Under the pieces are notes generated by a model. It had not been told where the DNA came from. It did no database searches and saw nothing but the letters and a program-made list of their open reading frames with translations. The position numbers were made by a program, and so were the translations under genes. This document shows, in pieces, positions 33,328-40,852 of a stretch of DNA of 64,000 bases (within the stretch, counting starts at the first letter, position 1; each line of letters starts with the position of its first letter). The DNA comes from Myxococcota bacterium (GTDB lineage Bacteria; Myxococcota_A; UBA796; UBA9615; JAKLKC01), in assembly GCA_023150875.1 (NCBI GenBank), contig JAKLKC010000011.1, positions 1 to 64,000 on the forward strand, in the 5' to 3' direction.

Positions 33328-35465
33328 TGGCCGCGGACGCCCGGTCCCCCCGCCCCTCCCTGAAGGTCGCCGCGCCGTGCTGCTCGGGGCCCGGCTGCGG
33401 TGCAACGGCGGGACCCGCCGGAGCGCCGCCCGAGTCCCCACCCGCTGCCGCGCCCGGCGGTGCCAGCGCCCCTTCCCTTCGCTCCGGCGACGCCCTTCGG
33501 GCATGGGCGCCCACCGCCGCGGCCCTCCTCCTCGCCGCCGTAGGCGGGGTTCTCCGGCTCGCCGCGGGCCCCACCCCGGGCGGGGGCTGGCTGGGCGGAC
33601 CCGACTCCCCCCTCGGCTGGGCCTCCCGCGCCGCGTTCGCCCTGGCGGCGCTGGTGGGGGGCGCCCGGATCCTCCGGGCAGGTCTGCCCGCGCTGGCGCG
33701 CCTGCGCCCCGACATGAACGCCCTGATGTCCGTGGCCGTGCTCGGGGCCCTGGCCGTCGGAGAGTTCGGCGAGGCCGTCGCGGTGGTGGTGCTCTTCTCC
33801 GCCGCCCGCGCCCTGGAGGCCGCCAGCCTGGAGCGGGCGCGGCGAGAGGTCTCGGCCCTCGTGGCCGGCGCCCCCCAGGAGGCCCGCGTGCTCAGGGGCG
33901 GGGCGGAGGTCCGCGCGGACCCCGCCACGGTCGCGGTGGGCGAGACCGTCCGGGTGCCCCCGGGGGAGCGGGTGCCCCTGGACGGCGTGGTGGCCGCGGG
34001 GTGGTCGGCGCTGGACGAGTCCCCCGTCACCGGCGAGTCCCTGCCCCGGGAGAGGGGGCCCGGGGACGCCGTCTACGCGGGGACGGTGAACGGCGAGGGG
34101 CTCCTGGAGGTGACGGTCACCGCGCCCTCCGGCGACTCGGTCCTCGCCCGCACCGCCCGCGCGGTGGAGACCGCCCGGACCCGCAGGGGGCTCTTCGAGA
34201 CCGGCGTGGACCGCTTCGCCCGGATCTACACGCCGTCCGTCATCGCCCTCGCCGCCGGCCTCGCCGCCGTCCCTCCCGCCCTCCTGGGGGGCAAGCCCTC
34301 CGAGTGGATCCACCGGGCCCTGGTCCTGCTGGTGATCGCCTGCCCCTGCGCCCTGGTGGTCTCCACCCCCGTCGCCGTGGTCTCGGGCCTGGCCCGGGGC
34401 GCCCGGGAGGGCCTCCTGATCAAGGGAGGGCGAGCCCTGGAGGCCCTGGGCCGGGTCCGGGCCGTCGCCTTCGACAAGACCGGCACCCTGACCCGGGGTG
34501 TCCCGGAGGTGACCGACGTGCTCCCCGGGGCGGGGATCGCCGCGGCGACCGTCCTCTCCCGGGCGGCGTCCGCCGAGGCCGGCTCCGCCCACCCCCTGGC
34601 GGACGCGGTGCTGCGCCGCGCCCGGGCCGCCGGCCTGCATCCCCTCCCCCACCGCTCGGCGAGATGCCTGCCGGGCCGCGGCGTGGAGGCCGACGTCGGC
34701 GGCGGGACGGTGCGGGTGGGCAGCCCCGCCTGGATGCGGGAGATCGGCCTCGGCGACGCCGCCACCGACGGCGAGGCATCCCGGCTGTCCGGCGAAGGCC
34801 GCACCGTGCTGGTGGTCGCCGAGGGCGACCGGGTGCTCGGCCTCCTGGGCGCCTGGGACCGCCCCCGGCCCGACGCGGAGGCGGCCGTCGCCGCCCTGCG
34901 CCGCCTGGGCGTCCGCCACGTCGAGGTCCTCAGCGGCGACGGGGAGGGGCCTGCGGCGGCCGTCGCCCGGGCCGCCGGTGCCGACGCCGCCTGGGCCTCC
35001 CTGCTCCCGGAGCACAAGGCGTCGCGGGTCGTGGCCCTCGGCCGGGAGCGCGGCGAGGCGGTGATGATGGTGGGGGACGGGGTGAACGACGCCCCCGCCC
35101 TGGCCTCTGCCGCCGTCGGGGTCGCCATGGGCGCCCGGGGCTCGGCGGCGGCCATCGAGGCCGCCGACGTGGCGCTGCTTGGGGACGGCCTGTCTCCCCT
35201 GCCCCGGGCCCTCGCCCTGGGTCGCGCCGCCGGGAGGCTGATCCGCCAGAACGTCGCCCTCGCCCTCGGTATCAAGCTCGGGGTCCTGGCCCTCGCCGCG
35301 ACCGGGAGCGCCGGCCTGGCGCTGGCGGTGCTGACGGACGTCGGCGCGACCCTCCTGGTGGTCGGGAACGCCCTGCGCCTCCTCCGCCTCCCCTTGGGCT
35401 CCCTCCCGCCAGGGACCGCCGCCGCCCCCGCGGGCGGGGTCCACGCGGCGGCGGACCTCTCCTAG
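33327..35465 (+). CDS. P1B-type heavy-metal-exporting ATPase (Zn/Cd/Pb class)
   Basis: The 712-residue pump would export divalent soft metals across the inner membrane. It has the CPC metal-site motif at 340-342, DKTGT phosphorylation site at 384-388, SAHPLADAVL with the HP motif, and GDGVNDAPAL near residue 586. The last membrane pair contains DVGATLLVVGNALRLL, whose aspartate is typical of ZntA/CadA-type pumps. The N-terminus has no HMA domain. Instead a short cysteine cluster C18, C19 and C24 is followed by a low-complexity linker. The ATG overlaps the SmtB stop by one base. The stop codon lies in a CTAG shared with the convergent SIR2 gene. Confidence 0.88.
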   Translation: MAADARSPRPSLKVAAPCCSGPGCGATAGPAGAPPESPPAAAPGGASAPSLRSGDALRAWAPTAAALLLAAVGGVLRLAAGPTPGGGWLGGPDSPLGWASRAAFALAALVGGARILRAGLPALARLRPDMNALMSVAVLGALAVGEFGEAVAVVVLFSAARALEAASLERARREVSALVAGAPQEARVLRGGAEVRADPATVAVGETVRVPPGERVPLDGVVAAGWSALDESPVTGESLPRERGPGDAVYAGTVNGEGLLEVTVTAPSGDSVLARTARAVETARTRRGLFETGVDRFARIYTPSVIALAAGLAAVPPALLGGKPSEWIHRALVLLVIACPCALVVSTPVAVVSGLARGAREGLLIKGGRALEALGRVRAVAFDKTGTLTRGVPEVTDVLPGAGIAAATVLSRAASAEAGSAHPLADAVLRRARAAGLHPLPHRSARCLPGRGVEADVGGGTVRVGSPAWMREIGLGDAATDGEASRLSGEGRTVLVVAEGDRVLGLLGAWDRPRPDAEAAVAALRRLGVRHVEVLSGDGEGPAAAVARAAGADAAWASLLPEHKASRVVALGRERGEAVMMVGDGVNDAPALASAAVGVAMGARGSAAAIEAADVALLGDGLSPLPRALALGRAAGRLIRQNVALALGIKLGVLALAATGSAGLALAVLTDVGATLLVVGNALRLLRLPLGSLPPGTAAAPAGGVHAAADLS

Positions 35466-37177
35466 CTCGGGACCCGCCCTTCCGCCGCCAGCCGTTCCAG
35501 GTCCTCGGGCCGGGGCCGCCCCCCGTCGGCGCCGGACCCGAGGGCCGCCAGTTCGCCCAGGGCCACCCGACGCTCCCCGGCGGGCAGCAGGACCGAGGCG
35601 CGGTGGAGCAGCCTCTCCGCCGCCTCGCCGTGGGCCGCCCGCGCCTCGTCGCCTTGGGGACCGCCACAGCAGCGGGCCAGCAGTACGTGGGCCTGGGCCA
35701 CCCGCACGCAGCCCCAGCCCACGGTCCGGCGCGCCGCCGGACCCTCGGGCCAGACCTCCCCCTCGAACGTGCGGACCGCCGGCCCGAACCGCGCCAGGGC
35801 CTCCAGCACGAAGGCCCGGGCCGCCCGGGTCCTGCCCCAGCGCAGCATGGACTCCGCCACCGCCCGGGCGGCGTCCAGGGCGCGGCTGGCGTCCCCCAGG
35901 GCCACCTCCCGCCCCGCCTCCCCCTCCCCCTCGATCTCCGACTCCACCGCCCACAGCCGCCACGCCGAGCGCGGGTCGCCGAGTCGATGGTAGGCCACGG
36001 CGAGGGCCCGCCGCGACCGGGCCCGGAGCCTCCCCGAGGACGCGGCCCACGCCGCCTCCAGGGCCTCCCGCGCCTCGCCGTCGGCCCGCAGGTCCAGCAG
36101 CGCCTCCCCGATCCGCGCCCGCAGCTCGGGAGATGAGGCGCTGGGGAGGCCCGCGCGGTCCAGGTGGAGCAGGGCGCGGATCGCCGCCGACAGGCGCGTC
36201 CGGGCCGCCGCCCTCTCCCGTTGCCCGCCCCGCGTCCCGGGGGGCACCCCCTCCCACTCCTCGACGGCGGCCAGCGCCGCCGCGGCCAGCCGATCGTGGA
36301 CGTCCACCAGGTCCTCCACCACGTCCGGGGCCCCGAGGGTCTCCGCCAGGCGGGTGAGGTCGGTCCGGGCCCGCCGCTTCCCCCGCACCCGCCGGCTGAG
36401 GCGCCGGATGCAACGGTCCATCTCCTCCCAGTCCTCGCAGTCCACCACGCTCACCCCCCGCGCCCGCCAGGACGCGGTGAACTGGGGATCGGCGCGGCGC
36501 GCGAAGGCGTAGGCGCGGGCGGGCTGGGAGCCCGGAGGGAGCAGGGACACGATCTGGTCGTAGAGCCCGCGGAAGTTGGCGTCGGTCATGCCGAAGCCGT
36601 GGAACAACGGGCGGCGGGTCAGGAAAAGGGAGGACACCAGCCGCGCCATCGCGGGGCGGCGCGTGGCGTACTCGCGGTAGTCGTCCCGGGTCAGGACGAT
36701 GGTGTCGGATGTCCTGAGGTCGCCGTGCATCTTGACCACCAGCCGCATCTCGGGCACCGGCGGCGGAAGGAGCACGTCCGCCTCGTCCACCAGGACCCGG
36801 AAGGGGATCCCCAGGTCGCTCAGGGTCCGCTCCACGAGGTCGTCGTAGTTCGTGGTGATGATCGCCTCGACCGGCAGTGACAGCAGGTCCCGCTCCCGGT
36901 CCCCCGGCCAGCCGGGGCCGATGGCGAGCACCTCCCGGAGCAGGTCCTCCAGCGCCTCCCGCCCCCTTCGGTCCACGAAGAGCTGGGCGCGGGAGAGGGG
37001 ATCGAGACCGTCCCACTCCCCGTCGGAGACCTCGGCCCCGAGGGCCGCCCGCAGATCGGCCAGCAGGTCGTCCCAGCCCCGGCGGGTGGCGCCGATGGAG
37101 AAGCCCGCGCCCAGGAAGAGCACGCAGCGCCCCCCCGCGAGGTCGCGCCCCAGTTCCGCGGGGATCCGTGCCGCCAC
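35462..37177 (-). CDS. SIR2-like NAD-binding protein with helical C-terminal repeats
   Basis: The 571-residue protein has a SIR2_2-type domain at about residues 1-260. The NAD-binding loop is FLGAGFSIGA (21-30), the catalytic asparagine is N110 in TTNYDDLVER, the catalytic histidine is H151 in KMHGDL, and the closing segment is FHGFGMTDANF (192-202). In defence proteins this domain acts as an NADase. The rest (about 290-560) is alanine- and arginine-rich and helical, suggesting TPR-like repeats. The GTG at 37177 has GGAGG seven to eleven bases upstream and lies 14 bases after the stop of the response-regulator gene, so the two form an operon. A role in defence or stress is inferred. Confidence 0.78.
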   Translation of the reverse strand: MAARIPAELGRDLAGGRCVLFLGAGFSIGATRRGWDDLLADLRAALGAEVSDGEWDGLDPLSRAQLFVDRRGREALEDLLREVLAIGPGWPGDRERDLLSLPVEAIITTNYDDLVERTLSDLGIPFRVLVDEADVLLPPPVPEMRLVVKMHGDLRTSDTIVLTRDDYREYATRRPAMARLVSSLFLTRRPLFHGFGMTDANFRGLYDQIVSLLPPGSQPARAYAFARRADPQFTASWRARGVSVVDCEDWEEMDRCIRRLSRRVRGKRRARTDLTRLAETLGAPDVVEDLVDVHDRLAAAALAAVEEWEGVPPGTRGGQRERAAARTRLSAAIRALLHLDRAGLPSASSPELRARIGEALLDLRADGEAREALEAAWAASSGRLRARSRRALAVAYHRLGDPRSAWRLWAVESEIEGEGEAGREVALGDASRALDAARAVAESMLRWGRTRAARAFVLEALARFGPAVRTFEGEVWPEGPAARRTVGWGCVRVAQAHVLLARCCGGPQGDEARAAHGEAAERLLHRASVLLPAGERRVALGELAALGSGADGGRPRPEDLERLAAEGRVPS

Positions 37178-37191
37178 CTTCCCCCTCCGCG

Positions 37192-38385
37192 TCAGGCGGG
37201 GCTGCCGACCGCCCCCAGGCGCTCCAGGTCCCTGGCGGCCTGCTCGTCGTCGGGACGTCTCGCCAGGACCGCCTGGAGGTGATGCACGACCTCGCCCCGA
37301 CGACCGAGGTCGGCGTGGACCGCGGCGAGGCAACGATGGGCGGCGACGAGATCGGGATCGTAGGCCAGGGCGAGCTGGAGCCAGTGGAGGGCCTCCTCGG
37401 AGGTCGCTCGGGATCCGCTCCCCCCCGCCACGAAGCGGGACCATCCGAGGGCCACCAGCACCTCCCCCGAGGCGGGCCAGGTCTGGCGGAGGTCGTGGAG
37501 GAGTCGCACGCCTTCGTCCACGTCCCCCCTCCTCACCCTCGCCAGGGCCTCGGCGATGGAGTCCCGGATGGACTGGGGGAAGGTGGGCAGGTCGACGTCC
37601 ATGGGGTCGCGGTCCCCCACGGCCCGCCGGACCGCCTCCGCCCGCGTGGCGTCGTAGGCCCGCCGGGACTCGGGGTCCGCCAGGGCTTCGTAAGCCTCGA
37701 TCAGGCGGAGCAGCAGGTCCCGAGCCATGGGTCGGGCATCGTCGGGCAGCTCGCTGGCCTCGGACACCCGGTACCGCGGCGCCAGCTCCCGGTAGGCGGA
37801 CTCGATCTCCGACTGGGTGGCCTCGGCCGCCACCCCGAGGAAGGCGTAGTGGTCGAGGCGCATGCGCTGGCGGTGATCGCGGCGGATCCGCTCGGCCCGA
37901 GCTTCCACGGGCTCGGGCTCGTCGGCGTCCGCGCCCTCCCCACCCTCGGGCCCCTCGTCGGATGGCTCGGGTCGGCGGCGGAGCAGCTCGTCGACCTCCT
38001 GACCCAGCTCCAAGAGGCTGAACGGCTTTGCGATGAAGCGCTCCACCCCGATCCGCCGGAGGTCCTGGGCGAACAGGGCCGGGTTCCGGTACACGGCGCT
38101 CACCATGATCGCAGGCACCCGGTCGCCCCCTGGGGCACTGCGGATCTCCTCGATCACCTTCATGCCGTTCTGGATGGGCAGCATCAGGTCGCAGACGATC
38201 AGGTCGGGCCGGTGCTCCCGGAACAGGTCCACCGCGGACGCACCATCCCGCGCCAGCACGACCCCGTGCCCGTGATACTGGAACAGGTCGACGAGCTGGT
38301 TGCCGAAATCGGTGTCATCCTCGACGACGAGGATCTTGGTGGGATCGCTGCGTCCCGTGACTCTCCCGGTGGTCTCCATCGGCAC
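37192..38385 (-). CDS. Response regulator with degenerate J-domain and TPR repeats
   Basis: The 397-residue protein has a receiver domain at about 17-137, with the acidic pair in VEDDTD, the phosphoacceptor aspartate in IVCDLMLP, the switch serine in MVSAVY and the lysine in AKPF. An acidic linker follows. Residues about 180-250 match a DnaJ J-domain (YAFLGVAAEATQSEIESAYR to EALADPESRRAYD), but the HPD tripeptide is replaced by PRY, so DnaK stimulation is unlikely. The C-terminus (about 270-390) has TPR-like helices. There is no DNA-binding output domain. The GTG at 38385 has GAGGGG eight bases upstream; ATG 38379 is an alternative. No kinase gene is adjacent. Confidence 0.82.
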   Translation of the reverse strand: MPMETTGRVTGRSDPTKILVVEDDTDFGNQLVDLFQYHGHGVVLARDGASAVDLFREHRPDLIVCDLMLPIQNGMKVIEEIRSAPGGDRVPAIMVSAVYRNPALFAQDLRRIGVERFIAKPFSLLELGQEVDELLRRRPEPSDEGPEGGEGADADEPEPVEARAERIRRDHRQRMRLDHYAFLGVAAEATQSEIESAYRELAPRYRVSEASELPDDARPMARDLLLRLIEAYEALADPESRRAYDATRAEAVRRAVGDRDPMDVDLPTFPQSIRDSIAEALARVRRGDVDEGVRLLHDLRQTWPASGEVLVALGWSRFVAGGSGSRATSEEALHWLQLALAYDPDLVAAHRCLAAVHADLGRRGEVVHHLQAVLARRPDDEQAARDLERLGAVGSPA

Positions 38386-38727
38386 GTTCGTTGCCCCTCG
38401 TACATGTCTGGGGCGGCGCGTGGCCCGCCCCCGGGTCCTCCCCGGCCCCCGGCTCGGGAGCGCCCGGTACCCTCCCGCGGGGGTCGGCTCCCGCCCGGAT
38501 CGAGTCCCTCCGGACCCTTCCGGACGCTACCGACTTCCTGAGAGAATGACAATCGGGGGGAGCGCCGCCAAGGGGGCCTCTTCCGGATCCCCGATGGAAT
38601 TCGATAGTTTGCGGCGGAATCCGCGAGGGCTCGTCCGGGGAGCCCCGGGCGGCCCCAGCACCGCGCCCTCTGCCCACCCCTCAAGCCGGGACGCCCGGCC
38701 CCACACCGGTCCGCCCCCGAGGTCCCC
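38386..38727. other. Divergent intergenic region, 342 bases
   Basis: This gap lies between the response-regulator operon (minus) and a ferredoxin gene (plus). It contains no convincing gene. A possible minus-strand promoter is listed separately. On the plus strand an A/T-rich patch (about 38595-38612, with GATAGTTT) could be a -10 region for the ferredoxin gene, without a clear -35. Confidence 0.5.
38524..38552 (-). promoter_or_regulatory. Possible promoter of the response-regulator/SIR2 operon
   Basis: On the minus strand TTGTCA (38547-38552) and TAGCGT (38524-38529) are 17 bases apart. This would give a leader of about 130 bases before the GTG at 38385. The -10 match is weak. Confidence 0.3.
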
Positions 38728-39057
38728 ATGCACGCCTACGAGAAGCACGTGTTCGTCTGCGTCCATCGCCGCCCCCCGGGGCACCCCAAGGGCTGCTGCG
38801 CCGAGAAGGGCTCGGAGGAGATCCGGGACCTGTTCAAGGCGGAGCTGAGGAAGAGGGGCCTGCTGGGGCGGATGCGCCCCAACGCCGCGGGCTGCCTCGA
38901 CGCCTGCGCCGAGGGACCGGCGGTGGTCGTCTACCCCGACGGCGTGTGGTACCGGGTGCAGACGGCGGAGCACGTCCGGGAGATCGTCGAGGGACACCTT
39001 GTGGGTGGGGAACCCGTGGAGCGCCTGAGGCTCCGCCCGAGCCCCTCCTCCGACTGA
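38728..39057 (+). CDS. Thioredoxin-fold [2Fe-2S] ferredoxin
   Basis: The 109-residue protein begins YEKHVFVCVHRRPPGHPKGCC, cited here by its ends at residues 4-24, and carries the cluster cysteines C11, C23 or C24, C56 and C60 in AGCLDACAEGP. This is the pattern of the thioredoxin-like [2Fe-2S] ferredoxin family (Shethna type). These proteins carry single electrons between cytoplasmic enzymes; the partner is not evident. The ATG at 38728 has GAGG about nine bases upstream. The next gene on the strand is a second ferredoxin of a different type. Confidence 0.85.
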   Translation: MHAYEKHVFVCVHRRPPGHPKGCCAEKGSEEIRDLFKAELRKRGLLGRMRPNAAGCLDACAEGPAVVVYPDGVWYRVQTAEHVREIVEGHLVGGEPVERLRLRPSPSSD

Positions 39058-39330
39058 ATCCCGTCGGCCCTCCCACCGCACCCGCCGCCCCCGAAGTCGT
39101 CCTGGACGCGATGGCAGGGCGCCCGCCCCCCCCCACTCGCGAGATCGTGCTCGACTCCCCGATTTCTCGCTTGACTTCGCCCCTTCCCTCGGCAAAAACT
39201 TACGTATCGTCACTTTCGCCCGGGCCACCCCTCGAAGGGCCCCCGGGGGGAGGGAGCGAGGGCGGGCCGTCCCGGACCTCTTCCCGCCTTCCCCGCGGTC
39301 ACCGAGGGCGCCCGGGCCGGGGAGCCGGAC

Positions 39331-39645
39331 ATCTTCCACGTCATCACTCGCGACTGTATCGCCTGCGACCTGTGCGTGGCGGAATGCCCCACCGGCGCCA
39401 TCCAGGCTGCCCCTCCGGGGCCACGGCGCCCGCACAAGGTCCAGGACGAGGTCTGCCTCGACTGCGGCGCCTGCATGCCCGTGTGCCCCGTGGGCGCCAT
39501 CGTCTCCACCGAGTCCGACGCCGGGATCCGCCACGGCTGGAGTCTTCTCAATGCGCGCGAGGAGCGTCATCCCCATCGACTACGAGGTGAAGAAGGTCCT
39601 GCTCCGCTTCGTGGGGCTGTACCCGACCTACGAGAAGGCGGCTGA
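39331..39645 (+). CDS. 2[4Fe-4S] bacterial-type ferredoxin, start codon non-canonical
   Basis: The visible protein begins IFHVITRDCIACDLCVAECP, then has a second cluster motif CLDCGACMPVCPVGAI. This gives two CxxCxxCxxxCP sets and a typical small ferredoxin of about 60 residues, followed by a 40-residue tail. In this frame there is no ATG, GTG, TTG or CTG between the upstream stop at 39172 and the first cluster. The best start is ATC at 39331, six bases after GGGGAG. The frame also runs 95 bases into the next gene. A sequencing error near either end could explain both oddities, but the two cluster motifs are intact. Confidence 0.65.
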   Translation: MFHVITRDCIACDLCVAECPTGAIQAAPPGPRRPHKVQDEVCLDCGACMPVCPVGAIVSTESDAGIRHGWSLLNAREERHPHRLRGEEGPAPLRGAVPDLREGG

Positions 39646-40735
39646 GGCCATCGGGATCAACCGCTCCACCATCGCGGTCTACATGGAGGGAGCGGAGAAC
39701 ATCTCGAAGGAGGTCTTCGAGTCCGTCGCCGCGACGCTCCGCAAGGAGCTCGGGCCCAAGGCCGTGGACGGCGCCTTCGGGGCCGGCTGGGCCGAGCGCA
39801 TCGCCGCCCGGGCCCGCACCCGCAACTTCCTCCACACCGACAGCGAGGCGTACCAGCTCACGCCGGGGCTGCACCGCTTCCTGGACTACTACACCACGCA
39901 GTTCCCCAGCCGTACCAAGGCCGCCAAGAGCCTCGGAGTCAACCCGCGCACGTACAAGGCCTACGTGAAGGAGACGATCTCCACCCTCCCGCGCAAGACC
40001 TTCGAGGACGCCGTCAAGAACCTCCACGGGAAGGGGCGGACCGACGCCGAGATCCTCGCCGCCTGCGGCGTGGCCGCCCTCGAAGAGGTCCTCGCCCCCG
40101 TGGAGAGGCCCGAGACCGTCCAGCTCGACGACGACGGCCTGCTGGACCAGCTCATCGCCTTCCACGACCGCGGAGGGCGATCCCTGCGCCAGGAGGCCCG
40201 TCCCCTCTACAACCTGTGCCAGCGGCGCTACGGCGGCACCCGGGCGGCGACCGCGGCCCTGATGCGGGGGATCGCGGAGTCCGCCGAGGCCCGGATCGCG
40301 GAGCACGTGAAGGACGGCGAGGTGGACGAGGCCCAGGCCGTGCTGATGCGCTTCGAGGGGGCGCTGCGGTGGTTCGCCTCCCAGCTCCGGGTGGTGGAGC
40401 GGGGCCGCGCCGAGAGCGGCGACTACGTGTGGCGCGAGGAGGTCCTCCGCTACGCCCAGGTCGCCCAGCGCCTCCGGCGGCGCCTGTACCGGGAGGCCCC
40501 GTTCACCCACGACTACATGGTCAAGGACGAGGTGGAGCAGTTCCGCTTCCGGTACCGCCACGTCCGCGCCTTCCGCGCCTACGACAACCGCATGCGCTTC
40601 GAGAACGGCGAGCTGATCTACCACAGCGCCTTCGGCGTCGGCCGGGTGCTGGGCCAGGACGGCAAGAACAAGATCCGGGTGCGCTTCCGCGGCGGCGTGG
40701 GGGACGTGATCCTCTCCAGCTCGTTCCAGGCGTGA
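39551..40735 (+). CDS. Unrecognised protein with two HTH-like repeats and an SH3-like end
   Basis: I do not recognise a named family for this 394-residue protein. Residues about 22-60 (YPTYEKAAEAIGINRSTIAVYMEG) and about 117-155 (FPSRTKAAKSLGVNPRTYKAYVKE) are two copies of the same helix-turn-helix-like unit, cited here by their ends. The middle, about 170-350, is charged and helical. The last 35 residues (LIYHSAFGVGRVLGQDGKNK and on) look like a small SH3-like barrel of the kind found in CarD or UvrD C-termini. The ATG at 39551 has GGAG eight bases upstream and overlaps the ferredoxin tail. A nucleic-acid-binding role is inferred. Confidence 0.7.
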   Translation: MRARSVIPIDYEVKKVLLRFVGLYPTYEKAAEAIGINRSTIAVYMEGAENISKEVFESVAATLRKELGPKAVDGAFGAGWAERIAARARTRNFLHTDSEAYQLTPGLHRFLDYYTTQFPSRTKAAKSLGVNPRTYKAYVKETISTLPRKTFEDAVKNLHGKGRTDAEILAACGVAALEEVLAPVERPETVQLDDDGLLDQLIAFHDRGGRSLRQEARPLYNLCQRRYGGTRAATAALMRGIAESAEARIAEHVKDGEVDEAQAVLMRFEGALRWFASQLRVVERGRAESGDYVWREEVLRYAQVAQRLRRRLYREAPFTHDYMVKDEVEQFRFRYRHVRAFRAYDNRMRFENGELIYHSAFGVGRVLGQDGKNKIRVRFRGGVGDVILSSSFQA

Positions 40736-40784
40736 CGCGCCGCGGGCCCGGTCCCGGGCGGTCCCGCGGGTCATCCACCGGTTC

Positions 40785-40817
40785 TTGACACGCCGCCGGC
40801 CGCGGACGGTCTATCCT
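40785..40817 (+). promoter_or_regulatory. Possible promoter of the M1 peptidase gene
   Basis: TTGACA (40785-40790) is a perfect -35 hexamer. The best -10 candidates are TCTATC (19-base spacing) and TATCCT (21-base spacing), ending about 36 bases before the GTG start. The spacing is longer than usual. Confidence 0.4.
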
Positions 40818-40852
40818 GGTGCGGCCCCGTCCGCCTCCAGGAGCCCACCCCG

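Noticed and set aside
33210-37016. A 1268-codon minus-strand open frame across the metal ATPase and SIR2 genes
   Set aside because: It covers the ATPase gene in antisense and the SIR2 gene in another frame. Its composition is a codon-bias artefact.
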